A stretch of DNA of 20,128 bases from assembly GCA_031404435.1 (NCBI GenBank), contig JANNHO010000124.1, positions 1 to 20,128 of the forward strand, read 5' to 3'. The notes below the pieces were generated by a model that had not been told where the DNA came from, made no database searches, and saw only the letters and a program-made list of their open reading frames with translations. The position numbers and the translations under genes were made by a program. This document shows, in pieces, positions 1 through 6,056 of this stretch; positions within the stretch are counted from its first letter, which is position 1; every line of letters begins with the position of its first letter. The stretch comes from VFMC01 sp031404435. GTDB lineage: Bacteria > Actinomycetota > Acidimicrobiia > Acidimicrobiales > Ilumatobacteraceae.

Positions 1-1
1 C

Positions 2-1156
2 TTGTTCATGGCCAAAGGCGGCGGCAGCGCGAACAAGAGCTACCTGTTCCAAGAGACCAAGGCGCTCCTCAATGAAAAGACGTTGCTGCCGTGGATCTTC
101 GAGAAGATGAAGACGCTCGGCACCTCGGCCTGCCCGCCGTACCACCTCGCCGTCGTTATCGGCGGTACGTCGGCCGAGATGGCAGTCGAGACCGCCAAGC
201 TGGCCAGCACGCACTACCTCGACACGCTGCCCACCACCGGGTCGATCGGCGGACACGGGTTCCGCGACATCGAGCTCGAGGCCAAGGTTCTGGCGCTCAG
301 CCAGCAGACCGGGATCGGCGCCCAGTTCGGCGGCAAGTACTTCTGCCACGACGTGCGGATCGTTCGCCTGCCCCGCCACGGCGCCAGCTGCCCCGTCGGC
401 ATGGCGGTCAGTTGCAGCGCCGACCGTCAGGCACTGGGCAAGATCACCCGCGACGGCATCTTCCTCGAACAGCTCGAGATGGACCCGGCTCGCTATCTCC
501 CCGATGTCCACGACGAACACCTCCACCACGAACACCTCCACGCCGATCCGGACGAATCCAGCGTCGTGCAGATCGACCTCACCCGCCCGATGGACGAGAT
601 CCGGTCGACGCTCAGCAAGTACCCGGTGAAGACACGCGTGATGCTCACCGGTCCGATGGTGGTGGCCCGCGACATCGCCCACGCGAAGCTCAAAGAGCGT
701 CTCGATGCCGGCGACGGGCTGCCGCAGTACATGCGCGATCACTGTGTGTACTACGCAGGGCCGGCCAAGACCCCCGTCGGGATGGCCAGCGGTTCGTTCG
801 GGCCGACCACCGCCGGGCGAATGGACAGCTACGTCGAGGAGTTCCAAGCCGCCGGCGCCAGCCTGGTGATGCTCGCCAAGGGCAATCGCTCGCGGCAGGT
901 GACCGACGCCTGCCGCACCTACGGAGGCTTCTACCTCGGATCGATTGGCGGCCCGGCAGCACGGTTGGCGCAGGACTGCATCACCAAAGTCGAAGTGCTC
1001 GAATACGCCGAACTGGGGATGGAATCGGTGTGGAAGATCGAGGTCCATGACTTCCCCGCGTTCATCGTCGTTGACGACAAGGGCAACGACTTCTTCGCCC
1101 AAGTCGACCGCCCGTACCCCACCACGATGACGGCAACCCCGGTCACCATCAGCTGA
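2..1156 (+). CDS. Class I fumarate hydratase (4Fe-4S), 3' part
   Basis: This enzyme interconverts fumarate and malate in the TCA cycle, in the cytoplasm, using an oxygen-sensitive 4Fe-4S cluster. The frame is open at the left edge, so the N-terminal part with the first cluster cysteine lies outside; 384 residues are visible. By my recollection of E. coli FumA, the match runs along the whole length: AKGGGSANK near residue 4, TSACPPYH with Cys44, GAQFGGKYF, RHGASCPVG, VSCSADR with Cys138, GPTTAGRMDSY, LAKGNRS and a C-terminal DDKGNDFF. Cys44 and Cys138 correspond to cluster ligands 224 and 318 of FumA. An acidic/His-rich stretch (about residues 169-187) in the linker between the two domains is longer than in FumA and comes from a 15-bp duplication. 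FumA-type single-chain fumarase is near certain; the choice between fumarase and the related L(+)-tartrate dehydratase is settled by length and motifs. Confidence 0.96.
   Translation: MFMAKGGGSANKSYLFQETKALLNEKTLLPWIFEKMKTLGTSACPPYHLAVVIGGTSAEMAVETAKLASTHYLDTLPTTGSIGGHGFRDIELEAKVLALSQQTGIGAQFGGKYFCHDVRIVRLPRHGASCPVGMAVSCSADRQALGKITRDGIFLEQLEMDPARYLPDVHDEHLHHEHLHADPDESSVVQIDLTRPMDEIRSTLSKYPVKTRVMLTGPMVVARDIAHAKLKERLDAGDGLPQYMRDHCVYYAGPAKTPVGMASGSFGPTTAGRMDSYVEEFQAAGASLVMLAKGNRSRQVTDACRTYGGFYLGSIGGPAARLAQDCITKVEVLEYAELGMESVWKIEVHDFPAFIVVDDKGNDFFAQVDRPYPTTMTATPVTIS
513..541 (+). repeat. 15-bp tandem duplication inside the fumarase gene
   Basis: The 14-bp word ACGAACACCTCCAC occurs at 513-526 and again at 528-541, a period of 15 bp that keeps the reading frame. 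It encodes a doubled HEHLH-like motif in the linker between the fumarase domains. Confidence 0.9.
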
Positions 1157-1164
1157 CCGATCGA

Positions 1165-1261
1165 GCAGACTTGGTCGTCAGCGGGGGGAGAATCTCCAAT
1201 GTCGTGCAAGACTTCAGCAAAGACCAATGGCAAAGTCTGCCAACACCAGTAACGTTCTGGT
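1165..1261 (+). promoter_or_regulatory. Putative operator/promoter region of the parDE-like pair
   Basis: Seen: AGACTT occurs directly at 1167-1172 and 1209-1214 and inverted (AAGTCT) at 1233-1238; the first and the inverted copy share the longer word GCAGACTT. A GGAGA-A-TCTCC palindrome lies at 1187-1197. ACCAG/CTGGT arms (1245-1249, 1257-1261) flank AACGTT immediately before the antitoxin start. Known: ribbon-helix-helix antitoxins repress their own operon by binding repeated short boxes. Inferred: one or more of these are the ParD operator sites. Confidence 0.45.
1250..1255 (+). promoter_or_regulatory. -10 element for a leaderless antitoxin mRNA
   Basis: TAACGT fits TANNNT and ends 6 nt before ATG 1262, which puts transcription start at or beside the start codon. 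There is no Shine-Dalgarno sequence before this ATG. No clear -35 box is visible. Confidence 0.45.
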
Positions 1262-1495
1262 ATGACCACCATGAACGTGTCGCTCCCGGAAGAACTCAAG
1301 GCGTTCGTCGACCGGCAAGTCGACGGCGGTAGTTATGGGTCGACCAGCGAGTTCGTGCGCGACCTCATCCGGCGTGAACAGGACCGCCAGCAGCTGCGCA
1401 ATCTGCTGCTCGATGGCGCCGCCTCGACGCCCGGGCCTCTTGCCGACGCGACCTACTTCGAGTCGCTTCGCGAGCGCGTCCACTCTGGCAGCTGA
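1262..1495 (+). CDS. ParD-like ribbon-helix-helix antitoxin
   Basis: A 77-residue protein of the ParD/CC2985-like antitoxin family. The N-terminus (MNVSLPEELKAFVD) forms the beta strand and first helix of a ribbon-helix-helix DNA-binding domain; the following segment (SYGSTSEFVRDLIRREQ) is the conserved second helix. The C-terminal part (about residues 48-77) would wrap the toxin. ATG 1262 follows a TANNNT box with leaderless spacing; ATG 1271 is an alternative start three codons in. The stop is 5 nt before the toxin gene, the usual antitoxin-first order. Role: neutralises the downstream toxin and, by family precedent, represses the operon with it. Family call is strong; the regulatory role is inferred. 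Confidence 0.9.
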   Translation: MTTMNVSLPEELKAFVDRQVDGGSYGSTSEFVRDLIRREQDRQQLRNLLLDGAASTPGPLADATYFESLRERVHSGS

Positions 1496-1500
1496 CAGCG

Positions 1501-1824
1501 ATGCCCACGCGCGAAATGCGGCTGCGCTCCCTCGCCGCTGCTGACATCGCGGACGCGGCCGACCACTACCGGGACGAAGGTGGCGACAACCTCGCGCTCA
1601 GTTTCGTTGACGCCCTCGAGCACGCCGTAGACCAAATACGACGATCCCCACTCACGGGATCGCAGCAGTACTCCCACGAACTCGGCATCCCTGAGCTTCG
1701 TGCGCGGAAGCTGCCACGCTTTCCTTTCGTGATCTCCTACGTGCCGAGCGACGAACACATCGATCTCTGGCGCGTCCTCCACAGCCGTCGCGACATTCCC
1801 GGCGCGTTCCGCGGCGACGAGTAA
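1501..1824 (+). CDS. ParE/RelE-superfamily toxin
   Basis: A 107-residue basic protein following the antitoxin after a 5-nt gap. It has the ParE pattern: an N-terminal strand (MRLRSLAAADI), two helices spanning about residues 15-47 (DHYRDEGGDNLALSFVDAL, then a segment ending IRRSP), and the C-terminal sheet with RKLPRFPFVISY and LWRVLHSRRD. Family members poison DNA gyrase (ParE) or cleave mRNA on ribosomes (RelE). The FPFVISY...VLHSRRD ending is typical of the ParE branch, so gyrase is the more likely target, but this cannot be settled from sequence. No Shine-Dalgarno site precedes ATG 1501, so translation probably depends on re-initiation after the antitoxin. The gene is full length and not visibly damaged. 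Confidence 0.88.
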   Translation: MPTREMRLRSLAAADIADAADHYRDEGGDNLALSFVDALEHAVDQIRRSPLTGSQQYSHELGIPELRARKLPRFPFVISYVPSDEHIDLWRVLHSRRDIPGAFRGDE

Positions 1825-1930
1825 CTGCGCCTACGCGAGTAAAAGTGCGGGGGCGCCGTTCGTGGCCCGAGCGGGATCGATTGGCGGACACACCTCGCTA
1901 CGCAACGAGCGACGGCTCCTCAGCAGCACG

Positions 1931-2779
1931 TTACGAGAGTTCGCCAGCGAGCTCGCCGAGGCGAAGCTCACCATCGCGGGTCTGGCCACCGAGGGCGAGG
2001 AAGCGGCGCATCGCATCAGCTGTGCCGGCGCCGCCGACGGTGGCGGCGAATGCGGCGGCTTCGGCGATCAGGTCGGGCTCGACGTCGCCCTCGGCGCGCA
2101 GCACCGCCGCCTTAGCCGCGGCGACGGCATGGGCAGGGAACGAGGCGATCCGCTGCGTCAGGCGGTTGACGAACGGCCACAGCTCGTCCACTGGCAGCGC
2201 CCGGTTGACCCATCCCCACGCCTCTGCGGTTGCCGCCGGCACATCGTCGCAGCCGAGCATCACTTCGAGCGCTCGGCTGCGACCGATCAGCCGGGGTAGG
2301 CGAACCGTGCCGCTGCCACCGGGGATGATCCCCAGCGCAACCTCGGGTTGGCTGAACACAGCGCCCGGGTGATCGCCGTGGGGCAGCACCGCGAAGCGCA
2401 TGTCACAACTGAGCGCCAGCTCGCTACCCCCGCCCCCGACACGGCCCTCGATGACCGCGATGGTGGCCTTGGGCATGGTGCGCAATGCTTCGCACATCCG
2501 GTGGTACGCGCCGAGCTCGGTCGCCGGTGCGGCGTCGGTTGGGAATGTGAGGATCGCGGCGACATCGAAGTGGGCGATGAAGAACTCCGGGTTGGCGCTG
2601 CGCATCAGCACCACGCGCACCGTGTCATCGACTGCCAACCGATCAACGAGATCGGCCATCGCCAGGAACACCTCGATGGTGAACAGGTTGATCGGCGGGT
2701 TGTCGATGGTGACCGTGGCGACACCATCGACGATCTCCACGCGCATGCCAGCGATGTGTGCGTAGCGCCCGTCACTCAC
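1931..2779 (-). CDS. Enoyl-CoA hydratase/isomerase (crotonase) family protein
   Basis: A 282-residue crotonase-fold enzyme acting on acyl-CoA thioesters in the cytoplasm. The frame could extend to 2854, but that would overlap the upstream gene. GTG 2779 is preferred because GAGGTG lies 6 nt upstream (2791-2786) and the start then falls 28 nt after the neighbouring stop. Oxyanion-hole segments are NPEFFIAHFD (about 64-72) and RVGGGGSELALSCD. Glu120 (GSELALS) and Glu146 (SQPEVALG) align with the two catalytic glutamates of rat enoyl-CoA hydratase (144 and 164). The loop sequence FIAHFD replaces the commoner FSAGAD/FCAGAD, which suggests a distinct subfamily whose acyl-CoA substrate I cannot name. 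It follows the LLM oxidoreductase and is probably co-transcribed with it. Confidence 0.88.
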   Translation of the reverse strand: MSDGRYAHIAGMRVEIVDGVATVTIDNPPINLFTIEVFLAMADLVDRLAVDDTVRVVLMRSANPEFFIAHFDVAAILTFPTDAAPATELGAYHRMCEALRTMPKATIAVIEGRVGGGGSELALSCDMRFAVLPHGDHPGAVFSQPEVALGIIPGGSGTVRLPRLIGRSRALEVMLGCDDVPAATAEAWGWVNRALPVDELWPFVNRLTQRIASFPAHAVAAAKAAVLRAEGDVEPDLIAEAAAFAATVGGAGTADAMRRFLALGGQTRDGELRLGELAGELS

Positions 2780-2785
2780 CGCGCT

Positions 2786-2791
2786 CACCTC
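2786..2791 (-). promoter_or_regulatory. Shine-Dalgarno site deciding the crotonase start
   Basis: GAGGTG on the minus strand lies 6 nt before GTG 2779. It favours this start over the longer frame beginning at 2854. Confidence 0.6.
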
Positions 2792-2807
2792 TGCCCCGGT
2801 CCACCGG

Positions 2808-3713
2808 TCACACCAGCGAGGCGAGTACGGCGCGGGTGCGCTCGGCTTCGTCACGGTTGCCGGGGAAGACGCCCGCGTTGAGGTCGGTCACGCCGATCGA
2901 ATCAAGCTCGGCGAGTTGGTCGCGGATCTCTGCCTCGGTGCCCACGATGGCAAGATCCTTCGGGCCGCCAACACCTTCGATGTCCATCATCGCCCGGTAG
3001 CTCGGCAGGGTGTTGTAGACCGCGAACACCTCCTCGGCGCGGGCCCGGGCGGCATCGACATCGTCGGTCACGCATACTGGCAGCGCGGCCACCACGCGCG
3101 GCTCGGGGCGGCCGGCATCGGCCGCGGCTTGGCGCAGTGTGGGGATGATGTGTTCGCGCAAGGTCTTCGGGCCCACGCACCACGTCGAGGTCCCGTCGGC
3201 GAGCGCACCGGTCACGCGGAGCATCTGCGCGCCGAGCGCGGCGACGAGCACCACCGGGCGCGAACCGCCGGCGACGGTGATCGCGCCGTGCACCTGGAAC
3301 TCCTCGCCGACGAAACCGATCGGGCGCCCCTCGAGCAGCGGCATCATCACCGACAGGTACTCGCGCAGGTGCCGGACCGGCTTGTCGAACGACAGGCCCC
3401 ACATCGACTCGACCACGATCTGATGAGACAACCCGATCCCCAGAGCCAGCCTGCCTCCGGTCGCGGCCTGCACGGTGAGCGCCTGCTGAGCGTGCATCAT
3501 CGGGTGGCGCGGGTAGGTGGGCACCACCGCCGTGCCGAGCTCGATCCGCGGCACCTCGCGACCAACGATGGCAAGTACTGTGAGTGTGTCGTGGCCGAAG
3601 ATCTGCGGCACCCAAAACGAGTGCAGACCGTCGGCTTCGGCCTCGGTCGCCTCGCCGATCACTTCCTCGATCGTGCCGGTGTTGATTGCATTGCCCATGG
3701 TTCCGATTCGCAT
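2808..3713 (-). CDS. LLM-class flavin/F420-dependent oxidoreductase (1)
   Basis: A 301-residue TIM-barrel protein of the bacterial-luciferase-like superfamily, whose actinobacterial members usually carry hydride on coenzyme F420. Seen: MRIGTMGN start strand, ADGLHSFWVPQ (27-36), ELGTAVVPTYPRHP (58-71), then QAATGGRLALGIGLSH (82-97), the family's cofactor-binding hallmark region. ATG 3713 begins the domain exactly and sits 6 nt after TACGGT, a leaderless arrangement; the frame extends to GTG 3779, but the extra 22 residues look non-domain. The crotonase gene follows after 28 nt, so the two may act on one substrate, for example redox and hydration steps on an acyl chain (inference). Use of F420 rather than FMN is inferred from subfamily resemblance. 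Confidence 0.88.
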   Translation of the reverse strand: MRIGTMGNAINTGTIEEVIGEATEAEADGLHSFWVPQIFGHDTLTVLAIVGREVPRIELGTAVVPTYPRHPMMHAQQALTVQAATGGRLALGIGLSHQIVVESMWGLSFDKPVRHLREYLSVMMPLLEGRPIGFVGEEFQVHGAITVAGGSRPVVLVAALGAQMLRVTGALADGTSTWCVGPKTLREHIIPTLRQAAADAGRPEPRVVAALPVCVTDDVDAARARAEEVFAVYNTLPSYRAMMDIEGVGGPKDLAIVGTEAEIRDQLAELDSIGVTDLNAGVFPGNRDEAERTRAVLASLV

Positions 3714-3719
3714 CGGCGC

Positions 3720-3725
3720 ACCGTA
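3720..3725 (-). promoter_or_regulatory. -10 element for leaderless LLM gene
   Basis: TACGGT on the minus strand, 6 nt before ATG 3713. The 15-nt block including the start codon is nearly identical to that of the M1 aminopeptidase gene (TACGCT, then GCGCCG, then GTG). Confidence 0.55.
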
Positions 3726-3806
3726 CCGCTCCGCCGTCGATCGCCGGTCATGGAAGCCGGGCCATGGGACCGGGCGCACACCCGGGCTCGCACGGGCTCG
3801 ACGGTC

Positions 3807-5423
3807 TTAGGCCAGGTCGACGAGCTCCAACCAGTCGCGACTGAAGTAGTCGATCTGCCCATCGGGCATCAACAGCACCTTGGTCGGTTTCAGCTGTTCG
3901 ACGAACTCCGTGTCGTGGCTGACGAAGATGATGCTGCCCTTCCAGCTGGAGAGTGCATCGGCCACCGATTGTCGGCTGGGCGGGTCGAGGTTGTTGGTCG
4001 GCTCGTCGAGCAGCAACAGGTTGTTACGGCCGACCATCAGCATCGCCAGCGCGAGCTTGGTCTTTTCGCCACCCGACAGCGTGCCGCTTTCCTGGTACAC
4101 CTTCTCGCCAGACAGGCCCATCATGCCGAGCAGGCCGCGGAGTTGGGTTTCGGTGAGCAGCACATCCGGCGGCACTGCCGAGCGGATATTGGTCAGCAGC
4201 GTGTCGCGGGCGGCCAGGTTGTCGTGCTCTTGTGCGTAGTAGCCGACGTTGACGTGGTGGCCGAACTCGAACTGGCCCAGGTTTGCCATGGTTTCGCCGG
4301 CGAGAATGCGTAACAAACTGGTCTTGCCCGCACCGTTGAGTCCAAGCACCAACAGGCGTTCACCACGGCCGAGGTCGAAGGTGACATCTTCGAACACCGC
4401 AGGACCGCCGTAGGCCTTGGAGAGCCCTGCGGCCTTGATGACGGTGACACCGCTCGACGGCGGGTCGGGGAAACGAACGCGCAGCGCCTTGTCGCCGGCG
4501 CCCGCGTGAACCCGTTGAGATTCGAGGCGGGCGATCTGCTTTTCCTTGCTATGGGCCATTGCCGCCTTGGTGGCCTTGGCCCCGAAGCGGTCGACAACGG
4601 TTTGCAGGCGGGCGATCTCTTTGCTCTGCAACGCTGCCTTGCGGGTCAACCGTTCCTCATCCAGCGCCCGCGAGGTTCGGTACTGGGTGTAGGTGCCCTT
4701 GTATTCGACGAGGTGCCCGACCGCGTCCTCGGCGGGGCGGTCGAGGTGCAGCACGCGGGTGATCGCCTCGTCGAGGAGCTCAAGGTCGTGGCTGATGACC
4801 AGCAGCGCGCCGCGGTAGCTGCGCATGAACGCAAGCAGCCACTCCTTCGCGTCGATGTCGAGGTGGTTGGTCGGCTCGTCGAGGAGCAGCACATCGCTAC
4901 CCGCGAACAGGATTCGCGATAGCTCCACCCGACGGCGCTCACCACCGGACAGCACGGTGATCGGTAGCTCCAGCCGGTCGGCCTTGAGGCCGAGCCCGTT
5001 AGCGATGCTGCGCGCCTCGCTCTCGGCCGCGTAGCCGCCCATCGACGCGAACATGTCCTGCTCGCGGCTGTACCGGGCGACGTTGCGTTCGTTGGCGTCT
5101 TCTTCCATGGCGATGCGGAGCTTCTCGATCCGCTCCAGCGTCTCGTCGATGCCGCGGCCCGACAGCACGTGCGTGATCGCCGAGCGGTGCTCGAGCGACG
5201 GATCGATGCGCGGGTCCTGGGGCAGGTACCCGAAGCCGCCCTTGCGGTTGATCTTGCCCTGCGTCGGCTCGACCGCCCCGCCGAGTACCTTGAACAGGCT
5301 GGTCTTGCCGGCACCGTTGCGCCCGACCAGGCCGACTTTGTCGCGGGCCATGACCGTGAAGGTGGCATGGTCGACGACGAACTTCCCGCCGACCTCCACC
5401 GAGACGTCCTGCACCTGCAACAT
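3807..5423 (-). CDS. ABC-F family ATP-binding protein
   Basis: A 538-residue soluble protein with two ABC ATPase domains and no membrane segments. Domain 1: Walker A GRNGAGKT (34-41), signature LSGGERRR (158-165), Walker B LLLDEPTNHLD (179-189), switch His212. Linker about 240-325, charged and helical, matching the P-site-tRNA interaction region of ABC-F proteins. Domain 2: Walker A GLNGAGKT (361-368), signature LSGGEKTK (449-456), Walker B LLLDEPTNNLD (470-480), switch His503. Known: ABC-F proteins bind the ribosomal E site and relieve stalled translation; some give antibiotic resistance. All ATPase motifs are intact. I cannot say whether this one is housekeeping (EttA/Uup-like) or a resistance factor. 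GGAGGG lies only 2 nt before ATG 5423, which is tight; a weak CACTCT box 8 nt upstream could allow a leaderless start. Confidence 0.95.
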   Translation of the reverse strand: MLQVQDVSVEVGGKFVVDHATFTVMARDKVGLVGRNGAGKTSLFKVLGGAVEPTQGKINRKGGFGYLPQDPRIDPSLEHRSAITHVLSGRGIDETLERIEKLRIAMEEDANERNVARYSREQDMFASMGGYAAESEARSIANGLGLKADRLELPITVLSGGERRRVELSRILFAGSDVLLLDEPTNHLDIDAKEWLLAFMRSYRGALLVISHDLELLDEAITRVLHLDRPAEDAVGHLVEYKGTYTQYRTSRALDEERLTRKAALQSKEIARLQTVVDRFGAKATKAAMAHSKEKQIARLESQRVHAGAGDKALRVRFPDPPSSGVTVIKAAGLSKAYGGPAVFEDVTFDLGRGERLLVLGLNGAGKTSLLRILAGETMANLGQFEFGHHVNVGYYAQEHDNLAARDTLLTNIRSAVPPDVLLTETQLRGLLGMMGLSGEKVYQESGTLSGGEKTKLALAMLMVGRNNLLLLDEPTNNLDPPSRQSVADALSSWKGSIIFVSHDTEFVEQLKPTKVLLMPDGQIDYFSRDWLELVDLA

Positions 5424-5470
5424 GGCCCTCCAGAGTGTCAGCGGAAACGCCCGACCACAACCACACCTTC

Positions 5471-5518
5471 AGATGGGCTGGCAGATGGGCTGGCAGATGG
5501 CCTGGCAGATGGCCTGGA
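5471..5518 (+). repeat. Four 12-bp tandem repeats between divergent genes
   Basis: Units AGATGGGCTGGC (5471-5482 and 5483-5494), AGATGGCCTGGC (5495-5506) and AGATGGCCTGGA (5507-5518). They fill much of the 131-bp space between the ABC-F gene and the DUF2752 gene. The length is a multiple of three and the frame of the DUF2752 gene stays open through it, reading RWAG/RWPG units. Confidence 0.95.
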
Positions 5519-5541
5519 CGGGCGGGACCGACCAATCGGCG

Positions 5542-5547
5542 TATCGT
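5542..5547 (+). promoter_or_regulatory. -10 element for leaderless DUF2752 gene
   Basis: TATCGT ends 7 nt before ATG 5555. No Shine-Dalgarno site is present. It supports the short start over GTG 5435. Confidence 0.5.
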
Positions 5548-5554
5548 TGTCGAG

Positions 5555-6034
5555 ATGGACGCGCGCATCAACCCAACGGCCCGCCCGGGGGCGCGGCTGC
5601 AGCGTGTGGGGGTGCTGTCCACGGGCGCCGCCCTAGCGGGGTCGGCAGTGCTGATCAGGGTGTTCGACCCGTCGTCGTCAGGGAGCCGGTTCCCGGGGTG
5701 CGTGTTCCGTGCCGCAACGGGCTTGTGGTGTCCGGGGTGCGGCCTGACCAGGGGCACCCATCACCTGCTGCGCGGCGACTTCGCCGCGGCGCTGGGTTCG
5801 AACGTGTTCACACCGTTGGTCCTCGCCGCGATCACGGTGTCGTGGTTGCTGTGGGCACGCCGCTCGTTCAGCCGGACGGGCATCCAGGGGCCGCCTGGCG
5901 GGCGGCACCGATCGACGTGGCCGCGGCTGCAGCAACCGCTCACACGGCTGGCGCCGCTGCTGCTGGTCGTGGTTGTCGCCTATGGCGTGACCCGCAACCT
6001 GCCGGTCCCCGCGCTTCGCGCCCTCGCCCCCTGA
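5555..6034 (+). CDS. DUF2752 family membrane protein
   Basis: A 159-residue protein of unknown function with the DUF2752 signature CPGCGLTR (59-66) followed by GDFAAALGSN. Three hydrophobic segments are visible at about 18-36, 84-102 and 130-147, so it is an inner-membrane protein with the two-cysteine CPGC motif beside a membrane boundary. The frame is open back to GTG 5435 through the 12-bp repeats, but ATG 5555 has a TATCGT box 7 nt upstream and begins a plausible N-terminus. The gene is monocistronic, divergent from the ABC-F gene and convergent with the SGNH lipoprotein gene 22 nt downstream. The cysteines might bind a metal or form a disulfide; no role is established that I know of. Confidence 0.85.
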   Translation: MDARINPTARPGARLQRVGVLSTGAALAGSAVLIRVFDPSSSGSRFPGCVFRAATGLWCPGCGLTRGTHHLLRGDFAAALGSNVFTPLVLAAITVSWLLWARRSFSRTGIQGPPGGRHRSTWPRLQQPLTRLAPLLLVVVVAYGVTRNLPVPALRALAP

Positions 6035-6056
6035 CGGTCTCCGTCGCATGTCGGCC

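Noticed and set aside
3770..3785. CCGGG/CCCGG hairpin after the ABC-F gene as a terminator
   Set aside because: Only a 5-bp stem in GC-rich DNA with no T run; such pairs are expected by chance.
2916..4313. Long plus-strand open frame (465 codons) opposite the LLM and ABC-F genes
   Set aside because: It is antisense to two clear protein families and its translation is Arg/His/Gln-rich without domain patterns, a usual shadow in GC-rich DNA.
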